Source: Rhodothermus bifroesti (GTDB lineage: Bacteria > Bacteroidota > Rhodothermia > Rhodothermales > Rhodothermaceae). Taken from it: 64,000 nucleotides of DNA. Under the pieces are notes generated by a model. It saw only the letters and a program-made list of their open reading frames with translations, was not told where the DNA came from and searched no databases. The position numbers and the translations under genes were made by a program. The stretch spans positions 348,173-412,172 of the forward strand of contig NZ_JAGKTL010000004.1 of assembly GCF_017908595.1 (NCBI RefSeq), written 5' to 3'. This document shows positions 35,674 through 45,041 of the stretch, one piece after another (positions within the stretch are counted from its first letter, which is position 1; each line of letters opens with the position of its first letter).

Positions 35674-38600
35674 ATGGCCATGAAAATTACCAATTTCGCC
35701 ATACGCCAACGCACCACGGTACTGGTCTTCACCGTGCTGCTGTCAATCGGGGGACTCATCAGCTACCTCACCATCCCTAAAGAGTCATTCCCCTCCATCG
35801 AAATTCCCAATATTGTCATCACGACCCTCTATCCTGGAGCCAGTCCTGAAGATATTGAAGCACTGGTAACTCAACCGATTGAGGAAGAGCTGCAGGGCAT
35901 TACTGGCATCAAAGAAATCCGATCTACCTCTACCGAAGGCGTTTCGACCATTGTGGTTGAGTTCTTGCCAGACCAAATCACGCTGGACGAGGCCTTTCAA
36001 AAAGTACGCGACAAGGTCGACCTAGCCAAAGCAAATCTGCCCAGCGATGTCGAAGAACCGATCGTTAGCGAGATCGACCTTTCGGAGCTACCGATCATGA
36101 CCATTAACCTGGCTGCTCCATATGCCCTCTCCCGACTGAAAGAGGTGGCGGAAGATCTATCGGATGCGCTCGAAGCACTGCCCGACGTTCTGGAAGCCAC
36201 TGTCGTCGGGGGACTGGAGCGCGAGGTGCAAGTGAACGTAGACCGCGCCGCCCTGCAAGCCTATAACTTAACCTTTAACGATGTGGTCGATGCTATCCGG
36301 CGTGAAAACGTTAACCTGCCTGGCGGCTCCATTGATGTGGATCGGCTCAATTATCTCGTGCGCGTAGACGGGGAATTCAAAACACCTGAGGAAATCAACC
36401 ACCTGGTCATCAAAGCCGTAGGCAGCCAGCCCATCTACGTGCGAGATGTGGCCGAAGTAATCTTTGGCTACAAAGAGCGGGATAGCTACGCCTATCTGCG
36501 TGTGCTGCAGCGGGAAGCAAACGGTCAATTGGTTGCAGTGCATCGCACAAACGGTGAACCGCTGCAGGTGGTGAGCCTAAGCATCCGCAAACGCTCCGGA
36601 GCCAATATTTTAAAAACGACCGAGGCCATCCAGCGCGTACTCGACCGTTTCCCCTTCCCCACAGGAACCGAGGTGGTAATTACCGGTGACCAAAGCGAAA
36701 ACGTGCGCACCCTGGTACGCGACCTGGAAAACAACATCATCAGTGGGCTCATCTTTGTCGTTGCCGTGCTGCTGTTTTTCCTGGGTGTACGCACAGCTAC
36801 GCTGGTGGGCGTTGCCATCCCGTTATCGATGCTACTCTCGTTTTTGGTGTTTCAAGCGCTAGGCTACGCACTTAACTTTGTGATTCTGTTTTCGCTGATC
36901 ATTGCGCTGGGCATGCTGGTCGACAATGCCATCGTCATTGTCGAGAACATTTATCGCTTTCGCGAGCAGGGATATGGCCGCTTTGAAGCAGCTCGACTAG
37001 CCACAGCAGAGGTTGGCATGCCCGTGGTATCTTCAACCGCTACTACGGTGGCCGCCTTTGTTCCCATGCTCTTTTGGCCAGGCATCATTGGGGAATTCAT
37101 GAGCTTCTTGCCGCTTACGCTCATCATCACGTTGACCGCCTCGCTTTTTGTCGCACTGGTCATCAATCCAGTGCTCACGGCCTACTTTATGCGACTGGAG
37201 GGCGAAGCCTCTGCCCCAATGCCACGCCGGGTACGGATGGTACTAGCCGGTGTGATTTTGGCACTTGGCCTGATATTGGCTTTAGCCAACTGGAAAACGC
37301 TGGTGGTGCTGGTTGTAGCTATACCGACCATCTATGGGCTACACCGATTCATCTTTAAGCCGCTTGGCAACCGGTTTATTCGCAATGGCCTGCCGGGACT
37401 CATCCGCCGCTATCGCACCTTTTTAAACTGGATGCTAGAACGTGACTATTCGGTACCCCATGCCCTGCTGCGCAACACGTTTACGCTGGGTAGTCTGACG
37501 TTGGGAGTCATTTTGCTGGCACTGGGCGGGGGCATCGCTGCCCTACTAGGTGGTCCGGCAGGCATGGTACTCCTAATCCCTGGTGCGCTTTTAGCTATCG
37601 TGGGTCTACTGGGCGTGGTGTTGCATACGCTAGAGACGCTTTTCTTAGGCGGGTGGGCGACGGTGCGTGGAGGCCTAGGATTTGGTGCTGTAGTTCTGGT
37701 CGTTACCGGCCTCATGTACCTGAGCTCCCGTGAAGTAGCCCTCACGACCCTTGTTGAGCTTTTGTTGCTGCCAGCTGTTGTGATTGGGGCAGGCCTCCTA
37801 GGCGCACTTTTTAACCGAAACAGACGTCGCTACTTGATTTTGACCGACAACCGGGCACGTCTGCTCAACAGTGTACTCGGCGCACTTTTGGCCATTTTGG
37901 CCATGTTTGCCATCACCCCTACTGGGGTCGAGTTCTTTCCCAAAACAGATCCCAACCAGATCCAAGTTCGGCTAACGGCTCCCTTAGGCACGAACGTAGA
38001 AACCACGGACCAGATTGCCCGCGAGGCACTTGCCCGCATCGAACAGCTCCTGGCCGAAAATCCACAAGATCGCGCCAATGTTAAGCATATCCAGGTCAAT
38101 GTGGGTGTCGGTGGCGACCGCCTCTTTGGGGGCGGATCGACACGCCCCGAAGTAGCCACGATCACGCTGGACTTGGTTGACTATGAAAAGCGTGCCGTTT
38201 CGAGCCGGGAAACAATGGACCGGCTGCGCCAGCAACTCCAGGGGCTCCCTGGGGTAACCTTGGAAATCGACCAGGACAACCCTGGACCACCCACCGGCCC
38301 GCCGGTCAACATCGAAATCTCTGGACCTGATTTCCAGGAAATTGTACGCATTACGCAAGAAGTCAAGCAGCGCCTCATTGAGGCTGCTGAGACCGGCCGC
38401 ATTCCCGGACTGGTCGACATTGCTGACAACCTAAACACGGGACGGCCTGAACTGCGCGTGCGCATTGACCGCGAGCGGGCAGGACGCTTTGGGCTCAATA
38501 CCCAGCAAATTGCCTCTACTGTGCGCGCAGCCATCAACGGCATTGAAGCCAGCCAGTATCGCGCAGGCAAAGACGAATATGACATCACCGTACGCCTTAA

Positions 38601-39540
38601 AGAAGCTGACCGCCGCTCACTGGAAAGCCTGCGCAGCCTGACCATCTTGCACGAAGGACAGCAAATTCCCCTTACAGCGGTGGCCACATTCGAATTAGGC
38701 AACGGGCTAGGCGCCATTACGCGGCTAGACCTGCAACGCGTAGCTACCGTTACCGGCGACGTTGCTCCTGGCTACAATGCCCAGGTCGTGCTGCAGCAAG
38801 TACGCCAATACCTAGCCGACTACGAGCAATCGCTCCCTCCAAACTACCACTTAGCCTATACCGGCGAAAATCAAGAGCAACAGGAATCGTTTAGCTTTCT
38901 AACCACAGCCCTGCTGATTGGATCGGCGCTGATTTTTTTGATCATGATCGCCCAGTTTAATCGGGTCAGTGGCCCATTTTTGATTATGGTTGCTGTAGGA
39001 CTTAGCCTAATTGGGGTCCTGCTGGGCTTGCTGCTCACGCGCACAGCCTTTGGCTTGATGACGTTTATTGGCCTGATTTCGCTAGCGGGCATTGTGGTCA
39101 ACAACAACATTGTGCTGGTTGACTACATCATGCAGCTGCGCGCGCGCGGCTACAGCAAGCGTGAGGCGATCATCGAAGCGGGAGCAACCCGCTTGCGCCC
39201 AGTGATCCTAACCGCGCTAACCACAGTGATCGGGTTGGTGCCGCTTACGCTTGGAATTAACGTAGACTTCGTGGGCTTACTGGCCAACTGGGATCCTGCC
39301 TTTCAAATCGGATCTGAAAACACGCAGTTTTGGGGCCCCATGGGTACAGCGATCATTAGCGGGCTGACGTTTGGCACGTTTCTGACGCTTGTGATCATGC
39401 CAGTGCTGTACTCCTCGTTCGATTCCCTAGCTACACACGTGCAGCGTTTTATAGGCCGCGCGTCGACAGCTACGGAAAGCAGCAATGGAGCCGTAACGCC
39501 CGAAATTGAAACCGTAACACTGCGTCCTGACGGGGCCTAA
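35674..39540 (+). CDS. RND efflux pump permease with extra membrane segment block
   Basis: 1288 aa, about 240 longer than AcrB. The start is ATG at 35674 or 35680. N-terminal helix TTVLVFTVLLSIGGLISYL, porter domain with YPGASPEDIEALVTQPIEEE, and the TM4 proton-relay region LIIALGMLVDNAIVIVENIY are typical. Between the end of TM6 (about residue 502) and the second porter half (FFPKTDP, about 752) there are some 180 additional residues with about six hydrophobic stretches (for example VLAGVILALGLILALA and LLGVVLHTLETLFLGG). The second porter half and TM8-12 (GLISLAGIVVNNNIVLVDYI) are normal. Substrate unknown; likely drugs, bile-like or lipid compounds. Confidence 0.92.
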   Translation: MAMKITNFAIRQRTTVLVFTVLLSIGGLISYLTIPKESFPSIEIPNIVITTLYPGASPEDIEALVTQPIEEELQGITGIKEIRSTSTEGVSTIVVEFLPDQITLDEAFQKVRDKVDLAKANLPSDVEEPIVSEIDLSELPIMTINLAAPYALSRLKEVAEDLSDALEALPDVLEATVVGGLEREVQVNVDRAALQAYNLTFNDVVDAIRRENVNLPGGSIDVDRLNYLVRVDGEFKTPEEINHLVIKAVGSQPIYVRDVAEVIFGYKERDSYAYLRVLQREANGQLVAVHRTNGEPLQVVSLSIRKRSGANILKTTEAIQRVLDRFPFPTGTEVVITGDQSENVRTLVRDLENNIISGLIFVVAVLLFFLGVRTATLVGVAIPLSMLLSFLVFQALGYALNFVILFSLIIALGMLVDNAIVIVENIYRFREQGYGRFEAARLATAEVGMPVVSSTATTVAAFVPMLFWPGIIGEFMSFLPLTLIITLTASLFVALVINPVLTAYFMRLEGEASAPMPRRVRMVLAGVILALGLILALANWKTLVVLVVAIPTIYGLHRFIFKPLGNRFIRNGLPGLIRRYRTFLNWMLERDYSVPHALLRNTFTLGSLTLGVILLALGGGIAALLGGPAGMVLLIPGALLAIVGLLGVVLHTLETLFLGGWATVRGGLGFGAVVLVVTGLMYLSSREVALTTLVELLLLPAVVIGAGLLGALFNRNRRRYLILTDNRARLLNSVLGALLAILAMFAITPTGVEFFPKTDPNQIQVRLTAPLGTNVETTDQIAREALARIEQLLAENPQDRANVKHIQVNVGVGGDRLFGGGSTRPEVATITLDLVDYEKRAVSSRETMDRLRQQLQGLPGVTLEIDQDNPGPPTGPPVNIEISGPDFQEIVRITQEVKQRLIEAAETGRIPGLVDIADNLNTGRPELRVRIDRERAGRFGLNTQQIASTVRAAINGIEASQYRAGKDEYDITVRLKEADRRSLESLRSLTILHEGQQIPLTAVATFELGNGLGAITRLDLQRVATVTGDVAPGYNAQVVLQQVRQYLADYEQSLPPNYHLAYTGENQEQQESFSFLTTALLIGSALIFLIMIAQFNRVSGPFLIMVAVGLSLIGVLLGLLLTRTAFGLMTFIGLISLAGIVVNNNIVLVDYIMQLRARGYSKREAIIEAGATRLRPVILTALTTVIGLVPLTLGINVDFVGLLANWDPAFQIGSENTQFWGPMGTAIISGLTFGTFLTLVIMPVLYSSFDSLATHVQRFIGRASTATESSNGAVTPEIETVTLRPDGA

Positions 39541-39556
39541 ACCTGTCTTTCACGCC

Positions 39557-39585
39557 AAGCCCCGTCCTTTTAGGGCGGGGCTTTT
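39557..39585 (+). terminator. Terminator after the efflux operon
   Basis: Stem of 11 bp (39557-39567 with 39573-39583, one G-T pair) around a five-base loop, followed on the plus strand by TTTT. It lies between the convergent RND and MerC-like genes. Confidence 0.88.
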
Positions 39586-39589
39586 GGAT

Positions 39590-40027
39590 CTAGGGGTCTT
39601 CTTCTCGAGCCAGCACTACATCGCAATGGGCGCGAAGTCGCCAGTTTTGCCAATGGCCCCAAATGAGCAAGCCACTACCCAGCATGGTCACTGCTGTACC
39701 TCCGATAACGCCCAGCACGTCGTGCCCTGGAAAGCTTGCCAGCAGCACCAAACTCAACCCCACGCCAAACCATCCCAACACCCGTTTCTGATGATGACAC
39801 CGGTAACCCTGGTAAAACGCCAACAGCGTTGTAGGCACGAGCAGTAACGCAAATGCAAGGTGCACGTCTTCATGCCAAGTAAGCAGCATAGCGCCCAAAG
39901 GGAGCAAAAACAAGGTTATCGGCAGCAGCAGACAATGCACAAGACAGATGCCTGAAAGCCATATGCCTAACCGATCCCATAACCATCCCCCTTGCTTCGC
40001 AGAACGTGCTGAGCTCATAACCATCAC
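39590..40027 (-). CDS. MerC-domain membrane protein
   Basis: 145 aa with four membrane helices. The MerC-type signature CLVHCLLLP near residues 28-36 carries two cysteines in the first helix, and further His residues line later helices (TWHEDVHLAFALLLVP, CHHQKRV). MerC family proteins of mercury operons carry Hg(II); most chromosomal homologues in Bacteroidota are isolated and unlinked to mer genes, as here. A role in heavy-metal or zinc-ion handling is possible but unproven. ATG at 40027 is used; in-frame ATGs also occur at 40024 and 40018. The gene is divergent from the OmpA/PKD gene. Confidence 0.85.
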   Translation of the reverse strand: MMVMSSARSAKQGGWLWDRLGIWLSGICLVHCLLLPITLFLLPLGAMLLTWHEDVHLAFALLLVPTTLLAFYQGYRCHHQKRVLGWFGVGLSLVLLASFPGHDVLGVIGGTAVTMLGSGLLIWGHWQNWRLRAHCDVVLAREEDP

Positions 40028-40195
40028 CCTACGTCAAAACACCATAGGCGGAAACGCCAGAACTTAACGCTCGGATTCACGAAAGCGCGTCTTCTACCTG
40101 TTTTTCGCGTGATAGTTTTTGTATACTCCCTATTTACGCAAAAAGCGGTCGGGCCCCCTAACCGTCATCCTTGGCCTTCTAAAAGACCAATTGGT

Positions 40196-41692
40196 ATGCA
40201 TATGAACCCATCGCGACTGCTAAGGACCTTGCTCTTGCTTGGAAGTTTAGGGGCCACCTGTCCGGCAGTAGCCCAGCGCATTTGGATTACCCCAGGGCCT
40301 TATCTGCGCTTTGGCATAGGCCCTTCGCTGAGTGAAACAGATCATTCGACCTATGCCGTCGAGCCATATGCACTCAAAGGAAATATTGGGTATCAGTTTC
40401 TTTCGGGTCTAAGCATTGGCATCGGATACGAAGGGGGGAACTACCCCAAAGTGAGCCGAGATTATCACCAGTTTCACCTTATTCAAGGGCAGCTGCGCTG
40501 GCGTGTTTTTCCCTATCGGCGACTAAGCCATTATTTCAACATTGGCCCTCATATCACCCTGGGAGGCTATAAGACGGGTTTTGGGTTAAACGCAGCCTTA
40601 GGTGCCGATTACGTTTTGACCCGGAATGTGGCTTTTTTTGTGGAGGCCAGTGCGAACGGGGTTTTCCCTGACCGAGCAGCCGACAACCTCCGAAGTGGGC
40701 GAGCTGCTTTTGATGGCTTGGGATTTTTCGGCATCGGTTTTCGGGTAACGCTGAGGCCGCTGCCGATTCCTATTCAAACGCTCTTGATTGAAGGGCCAAG
40801 CCAGTTAGAACGGCGCCAGTACGGTACGTTCACTGCCCGGGTCGATGAGGCCGCTTCACGGCCGGTGTCGTTTTTCTGGCTCATGGGCGATGGTAGCCAG
40901 TACACCGGGCCTGTTGTCGAGCATCGCTACCGTTTGCCAGGCCGCTACGAAATCCAGGTGCAAGCCCAGAATGCTGCTGGGGTTGTGCGAACCGCTACCC
41001 ACCTGGTACAGGTCGGCGAGATGCCGCAGCCTGTGCGCATCCTATCGCTTGAGGCCAGTGCCGACACCATATCCCGAGGCACCACAGTAAGCTTCGAAGC
41101 CCTGGTGGAGGGTAGCCCTAACATCCGCTACAGCTGGAACTTCGGCGATGGGGAAGGCAGCTTTGCTGCAGAAAACCAGTACCAGTTTGAAGAAGGCCAG
41201 GCAATGGGCCTCATGGCCGTGCAGGCCCGCACAAGCCGTCGGTTTAACAAAGCAGGGACATACACCGTTGCGCTCACAGCAAGCAACGACTTAGGGCAAG
41301 ATTCTGCCTCTGTTCGCATCGTCGTTGAGCCGAATACGTGCGACTTAATCACCCAGCTGGAATCGGTAAGCTTCGCCTTTGGCCAAAGCACGCTCAGTGA
41401 AGCGGCACAGGCAGCCCTGGACCAAAACGTCCGCGTACTGCAAAGCTGTCCAGATCTAGTAGTGCAACTGGTTGGCTACGCCGACTACGTAGGCGGTGAG
41501 GCGTTCAACGCATTGCTTTCGCTACGACGCGCCCTAACGGTCTATAACTACTATCAAAGCCAGGGCATTGAGCCCGAGCGCCTGATCTTTCGCGGTTTGG
41601 GCGAGCTTCCCCCACCTTGTCCCCAAGAAGACCGCCCTGGATGCCAAGTGCAGCGCCGTGTCGACACCATTGTGATTCGCTGGCCGCGATAA
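40196..41692 (+). CDS. OmpA-like outer-membrane protein with PKD domains
   Basis: 498 aa from ATG at 40196 (a second ATG follows at 40202). A signal peptide ends near CPAVAQ. Residues about 30-195 form a small beta-barrel (RFGIGPSLSETDHSTY, YFNIGPHITLGGYKTGFGL). Two PKD-like beta-sandwich domains follow (AASRPVSFFWLMGDGSQYTG and NIRYSWNFGDGEGSF). The C-terminal OmpA domain at about 405-498 begins LESVSFAFGQSTLSE and ends FRGLGELPPP...QRRVDTIVIRW, the peptidoglycan-binding fold. It anchors the outer membrane to the cell wall and may present PKD domains to other proteins. It is monocistronic, closed by a palindromic terminator. Confidence 0.9.
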   Translation: MHMNPSRLLRTLLLLGSLGATCPAVAQRIWITPGPYLRFGIGPSLSETDHSTYAVEPYALKGNIGYQFLSGLSIGIGYEGGNYPKVSRDYHQFHLIQGQLRWRVFPYRRLSHYFNIGPHITLGGYKTGFGLNAALGADYVLTRNVAFFVEASANGVFPDRAADNLRSGRAAFDGLGFFGIGFRVTLRPLPIPIQTLLIEGPSQLERRQYGTFTARVDEAASRPVSFFWLMGDGSQYTGPVVEHRYRLPGRYEIQVQAQNAAGVVRTATHLVQVGEMPQPVRILSLEASADTISRGTTVSFEALVEGSPNIRYSWNFGDGEGSFAAENQYQFEEGQAMGLMAVQARTSRRFNKAGTYTVALTASNDLGQDSASVRIVVEPNTCDLITQLESVSFAFGQSTLSEAAQAALDQNVRVLQSCPDLVVQLVGYADYVGGEAFNALLSLRRALTVYNYYQSQGIEPERLIFRGLGELPPPCPQEDRPGCQVQRRVDTIVIRWPR

Positions 41693-41694
41693 CC

Positions 41695-41729
41695 TAAAGG
41701 TAAGGGGCCCCTGGGGCCCCTTACCTTTA
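41695..41729. terminator. Bidirectional terminator between convergent OmpA and TonB genes
   Basis: 35-base near-perfect palindrome: 17-base arms 41695-41711 and 41713-41729 around one central base, with GGGGCCCC-type cores. It overlaps the stop codon of the TonB receptor gene. The strength comes from stem length; T runs are short. Confidence 0.75.
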
Positions 41730-43991
41730 AGGTAATTGCACCTCGACGCGCAGCCGCACGTTTCGCCCAGGATCCAAAACGCCATACGGCCGCAAACGGC
41801 TTAAATGACTGGCGTAAGCGCGGTTTAGCAAGTTGTCCACGGCCAGGTCTGTTGTGAGCCTCCAGGCCCCCAGTTGCCATTGGGCTGAAACGGCTGCGTT
41901 CCAGAGCACATAGCGATCCGTAGGCAGCTCTTCGGGGGCTACCCGCCGCTGCGCAGCTACCCAGGTAGGACCTACCCGAAGCATTACTTCACGTGCAGCG
42001 CCCCACTGCTCCCAGTGCAGCTCCACTGCGGTCACAAGCCGCGGTGGCGGCGTAAGCGGCAATGGTTCTCTGGTTTCCAGGTTACGTGTTCGCACCAGAT
42101 CACCCCCAAGGTGCAAGTGCAACCAGGGCCATAGCCCAACGTTAAGCAGCACCTCCCCTCCCCAAAGCCGGGCCTCAGCCTGATCAAAGGCATAGATCCA
42201 AAGACCTGAGTCTGGATCACGTTGTCCCGTAGGCCGCGGAAAGATGAACCGGTCGACGTGATTAACAAAGGCACTCATTTCCAGATACACGGCCTCCCGC
42301 AACCAGCGAAGCGTACCGTCGAGGCTAAGGCTCTGCTCGGGCTCAAGCGTAGGTTTGCCGATCTCAAAGCGACTGGTGCCTTCATGCACACCGCGCGAAA
42401 AGAGCTCGTTCAGCGTAGGTGCCCGCCAGGCACGTCCCAGGTTCACTGCCAGCGAAAGGTCCGAGCGCACTTGCCAGGCAAGCCCAATCGCACCCGTTAG
42501 TGCCCGATAGGTGCGCTTCTGCGCAAGCACGCCCAGCTCCTCGTTATCCTCTACCGAAAGCCGTCGCACGTCCCATCGCAGACCGCCACTAAGCGTCAAT
42601 TGGGGCAAATACACCTCTTCAAACACATAAATGGCCCCGTTCCAAACCCGAGCGCCTGGAATCAGCGCTTCTTCGGCAAGCGTCTCGTTTCGCTGGAAAA
42701 AACCACTCAGGCCAACTGTACCAAAAAGTGGACCCAGCGGACGGTGGTGCATGCGCAGGTCGCTCGTCAGGGTACGTAGACGTAAGTGTAATGTTGGTTC
42801 TTCTTCTGGCCCGTGCCCTGCTCCGTCGTGAGCGTGACCAAATTCCCGGCGGTCGTTTTGCTGCCAGGCGAGGTTGAGTTCCAGTCGCTCTAAGCCCCAC
42901 GGCCAGCGCCCGCGAAGCTGCAAGCGATCATGCACGAGGCGCTGGTAAGGTTCACCGATGTCGTAGCGGTCCTCATGCGCCTGCGGCACTTCATCCTGAT
43001 CTGTCTCAGGCTCAAAAAACCCCAGCTTTGCCTGGTATCGACCATAGCTTAGCAGCCATTGCTGGTCCTGCTTCTGGTAACCCAGCTGAAGTGCCCCATC
43101 TGCAACTTCTAGCGCTGTGTTGGGCACCAACCCGCGTGGCGTGCTATAGGCACCGCCCTGGCGAAGCGCCAAGCGACCAGCATAGGCCCAGCTATCCTGG
43201 CGTCCACCCAGCTCAAGGTGGGCGCTCCCCATACGGGTGTTGCTGGCGCCTTCCAGGGTAATTTCGCTGTGCAGTGGGCGTTCGTAGGCGAAAGGACTCC
43301 TGGTAGTGATCTGCACCACCCCGCCTAGGGCATCGGATCCGTAAAGCAGGCTTGCTGGTCCTTTGACAACTTCGAGACGCTCGGCTGCTGCGCCATCGAT
43401 CTCTACGCCGTGCTCGTCTCCCCACTGCTGGCCTTCCTGGCGCACGCCATCTTGTACCACGAGCACGCGTTGCGAAGAAAGCCCGCGGACAACCGGTTTG
43501 GCTACGCCAGGGCCCGTATGCAGCAGATGTACTCCTGGCGTTTGCGCCAACGCGTCCGCCACCGTTACCCCTCGCCCAAGGCGCAGCAGATCGCCCTCGA
43601 GCACAGCAACAGACTGAGGTGTTGCCAGAATATCCGTAGCCTGGGTTTTCGCTGTAATGGTCACCTCAGGAGCCTCCAAGGTGGTAGCGGACAAAGCCAC
43701 GTCAAGCCTTTGAGCTTCGGCACCCAGCACAACCTCCTGAACTTGTGACCGGTAACCCACAAAGCTAAAAAGTACACGGTAGCGACCAGGACGCGGCAAG
43801 GAAAGCCGGTAATAGCCTTCTGCATTTGTCGTGGTACCCAGCTGAAGGGCAGTAACGAGCACCGTAGTCCCTGCCAGCGGCTCTCCAGTAGCGGCGTCGG
43901 TTACACGCCCTTCTAAGGCTTGGCCATAGACGTGAACGTTCACCAGCAAAAACAAACTCAAAAGCAGCAGTAAACGCTTGACGTACTGCAT
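41727..43991 (-). CDS. TonB-dependent receptor, His-rich, probable metal uptake
   Basis: 754 aa from the ATG at 43991, which has GGAGG eight bases upstream. A signal peptide ends at VHVYG. The order is a CarboxypepD-reg-like sandwich (ALEGRVTDAATGEPLAGTTV, about 30-115), a plug domain (LAQTPGVHLLHTG, VVRGLSSQRVLVVQDGVRQ), and a 22-strand barrel. One extracellular loop at about residues 383-395 reads HAHDGAGHGPEEE, rich in His and acids, as in ZnuD-type zinc receptors. Uptake of zinc or another transition metal is inferred from this loop and from the small partner gene upstream. Substrate remains unproven. No TonB box was picked out. Confidence 0.88.
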   Translation of the reverse strand: MQYVKRLLLLLSLFLLVNVHVYGQALEGRVTDAATGEPLAGTTVLVTALQLGTTTNAEGYYRLSLPRPGRYRVLFSFVGYRSQVQEVVLGAEAQRLDVALSATTLEAPEVTITAKTQATDILATPQSVAVLEGDLLRLGRGVTVADALAQTPGVHLLHTGPGVAKPVVRGLSSQRVLVVQDGVRQEGQQWGDEHGVEIDGAAAERLEVVKGPASLLYGSDALGGVVQITTRSPFAYERPLHSEITLEGASNTRMGSAHLELGGRQDSWAYAGRLALRQGGAYSTPRGLVPNTALEVADGALQLGYQKQDQQWLLSYGRYQAKLGFFEPETDQDEVPQAHEDRYDIGEPYQRLVHDRLQLRGRWPWGLERLELNLAWQQNDRREFGHAHDGAGHGPEEEPTLHLRLRTLTSDLRMHHRPLGPLFGTVGLSGFFQRNETLAEEALIPGARVWNGAIYVFEEVYLPQLTLSGGLRWDVRRLSVEDNEELGVLAQKRTYRALTGAIGLAWQVRSDLSLAVNLGRAWRAPTLNELFSRGVHEGTSRFEIGKPTLEPEQSLSLDGTLRWLREAVYLEMSAFVNHVDRFIFPRPTGQRDPDSGLWIYAFDQAEARLWGGEVLLNVGLWPWLHLHLGGDLVRTRNLETREPLPLTPPPRLVTAVELHWEQWGAAREVMLRVGPTWVAAQRRVAPEELPTDRYVLWNAAVSAQWQLGAWRLTTDLAVDNLLNRAYASHLSRLRPYGVLDPGRNVRLRVEVQLP

Positions 43992-44047
43992 CGCACAATC
44001 CTCCATAATAGGTGAATAGGACTAACCACGGAAAGGGCATCTAGGGG

Positions 44048-44377
44048 TTAGCCCCAAGCTGGAGGTGCGCGAATGGACTGGTGGCGAAGCGTGGGAAGCG
44101 CCGGCGATAGCGGAGAGCGTATGGGCAGATCAACCCACCAGGGTTGTTTCACCCCGACGCTGCAGCCAACCGGTGCCAAGGAATGCAAGCTGGCATAGAG
44201 GCTGCACGGATCAGGCACCCGGTAGCGCTCAGCCAACTGCTGCCAGGCAACGGTTACCGGCTTATCTGTAGCGGCCCATCGGGCATGCTGCACCTGGTGC
44301 ACCACCGGAAGCCCGATCGTGCTTATGCCAAAGGCCAGCAGCAAGCCCCAAGCCCGTTTCCGCATGCGCGGCAGCAT
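44048..44377 (-). CDS. Small secreted protein upstream of the TonB receptor
   Basis: 109 aa from the ATG at 44377 (a TTG at 44389 is the alternative). A basic start and hydrophobic stretch (RAWGLLLAFGISTIGLPVV) suggest a signal peptide, followed by VHQVQHARW, a two-cysteine segment (DPCSLYASLHSLAPVGCS) and a C-terminus rich in Pro ending RHQSIRAPPA. The layout recalls small DUF2946-like proteins that precede metal-linked TonB receptors, with His and Cys as possible metal ligands; homology could not be tested. It is 56 bases from the receptor start and in the same direction. Confidence 0.55.
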   Translation of the reverse strand: MLPRMRKRAWGLLLAFGISTIGLPVVHQVQHARWAATDKPVTVAWQQLAERYRVPDPCSLYASLHSLAPVGCSVGVKQPWWVDLPIRSPLSPALPTLRHQSIRAPPAWG

Positions 44378-44442
44378 GAAGATCTGCAATTGGCGGATAC
44401 GTTTTAAAAATAGCGCAACAGCCCCTTTGCTTCAAGCCCAAC

Positions 44443-45012
44443 TTATACCCGACTCAGCGCTAGCGGATATTCAGCCGATACCTGGCCCCGAGCGATGTCA
44501 CGCAGCCGGCGCTTCAAAAGTTGACGCCGAAACGCACTCAGACGGTCGATAAACAGAATACCTTCCAGGTGATCGTACTCGTGCTGAATCACCCGCGCCA
44601 GCATGCCATGAGCTTCGAGCACCTGAGGCCGAAACTGACGATCCAAATAGCGGATGACTACGCCTTCAGGACGTTCAACCAGCTCTCTAACGTCTGGAAT
44701 CGATAAGCAGCCTTCTTCCATGCTGCAACGCGTCGGCGTAGCTTCCACAATTTCCGGATTGATAAAGAACATCGGCATTGGGGCCAGTACTTCCCCGGAA
44801 GCCTCTAGCTCCTCTTGCATAGGCGTGAGGTCGACCACAAATACGCGTTCACGACGACCTACCTGTGGGGCAGCCAAGCCAATGCCTGAAGCCGCATGCA
44901 TGGTTTCCACCATGTCGTCGAGTAACTGCTGCAATTCCGGCGAATCGGCCTGAACTGGCTGCGTGCGTTCTCTAAGGATAGGATCGCCGTAAATATGAAT
45001 CGGCAACACCAT
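44443..45012 (-). CDS. def: Peptide deformylase
   Basis: 189 aa. It removes the N-formyl group from nascent proteins at the ribosome, using Fe2+ or Zn2+. All three motifs are intact: GIGLAAPQ (43-50), EGCLS (100-104, Cys ligand) and HEYDH (144-148, two His ligands and catalytic Glu). Length and the insert-free core resemble type 1/2 bacterial enzymes. It precedes the small secreted protein by 65 bases and follows ruvX after 29 bases, likely co-transcribed with ruvX. Confidence 0.95.
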   Translation of the reverse strand: MVLPIHIYGDPILRERTQPVQADSPELQQLLDDMVETMHAASGIGLAAPQVGRRERVFVVDLTPMQEELEASGEVLAPMPMFFINPEIVEATPTRCSMEEGCLSIPDVRELVERPEGVVIRYLDRQFRPQVLEAHGMLARVIQHEYDHLEGILFIDRLSAFRRQLLKRRLRDIARGQVSAEYPLALSRV

Positions 45013-45041
45013 AGCGCTTTTGTTGGATTAACGCATGGGGG

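Noticed and set aside
39590..40027. Mercury resistance determinant
   Set aside because: Only a MerC-type protein is present; no merR, merT, merP or merA is in the window.
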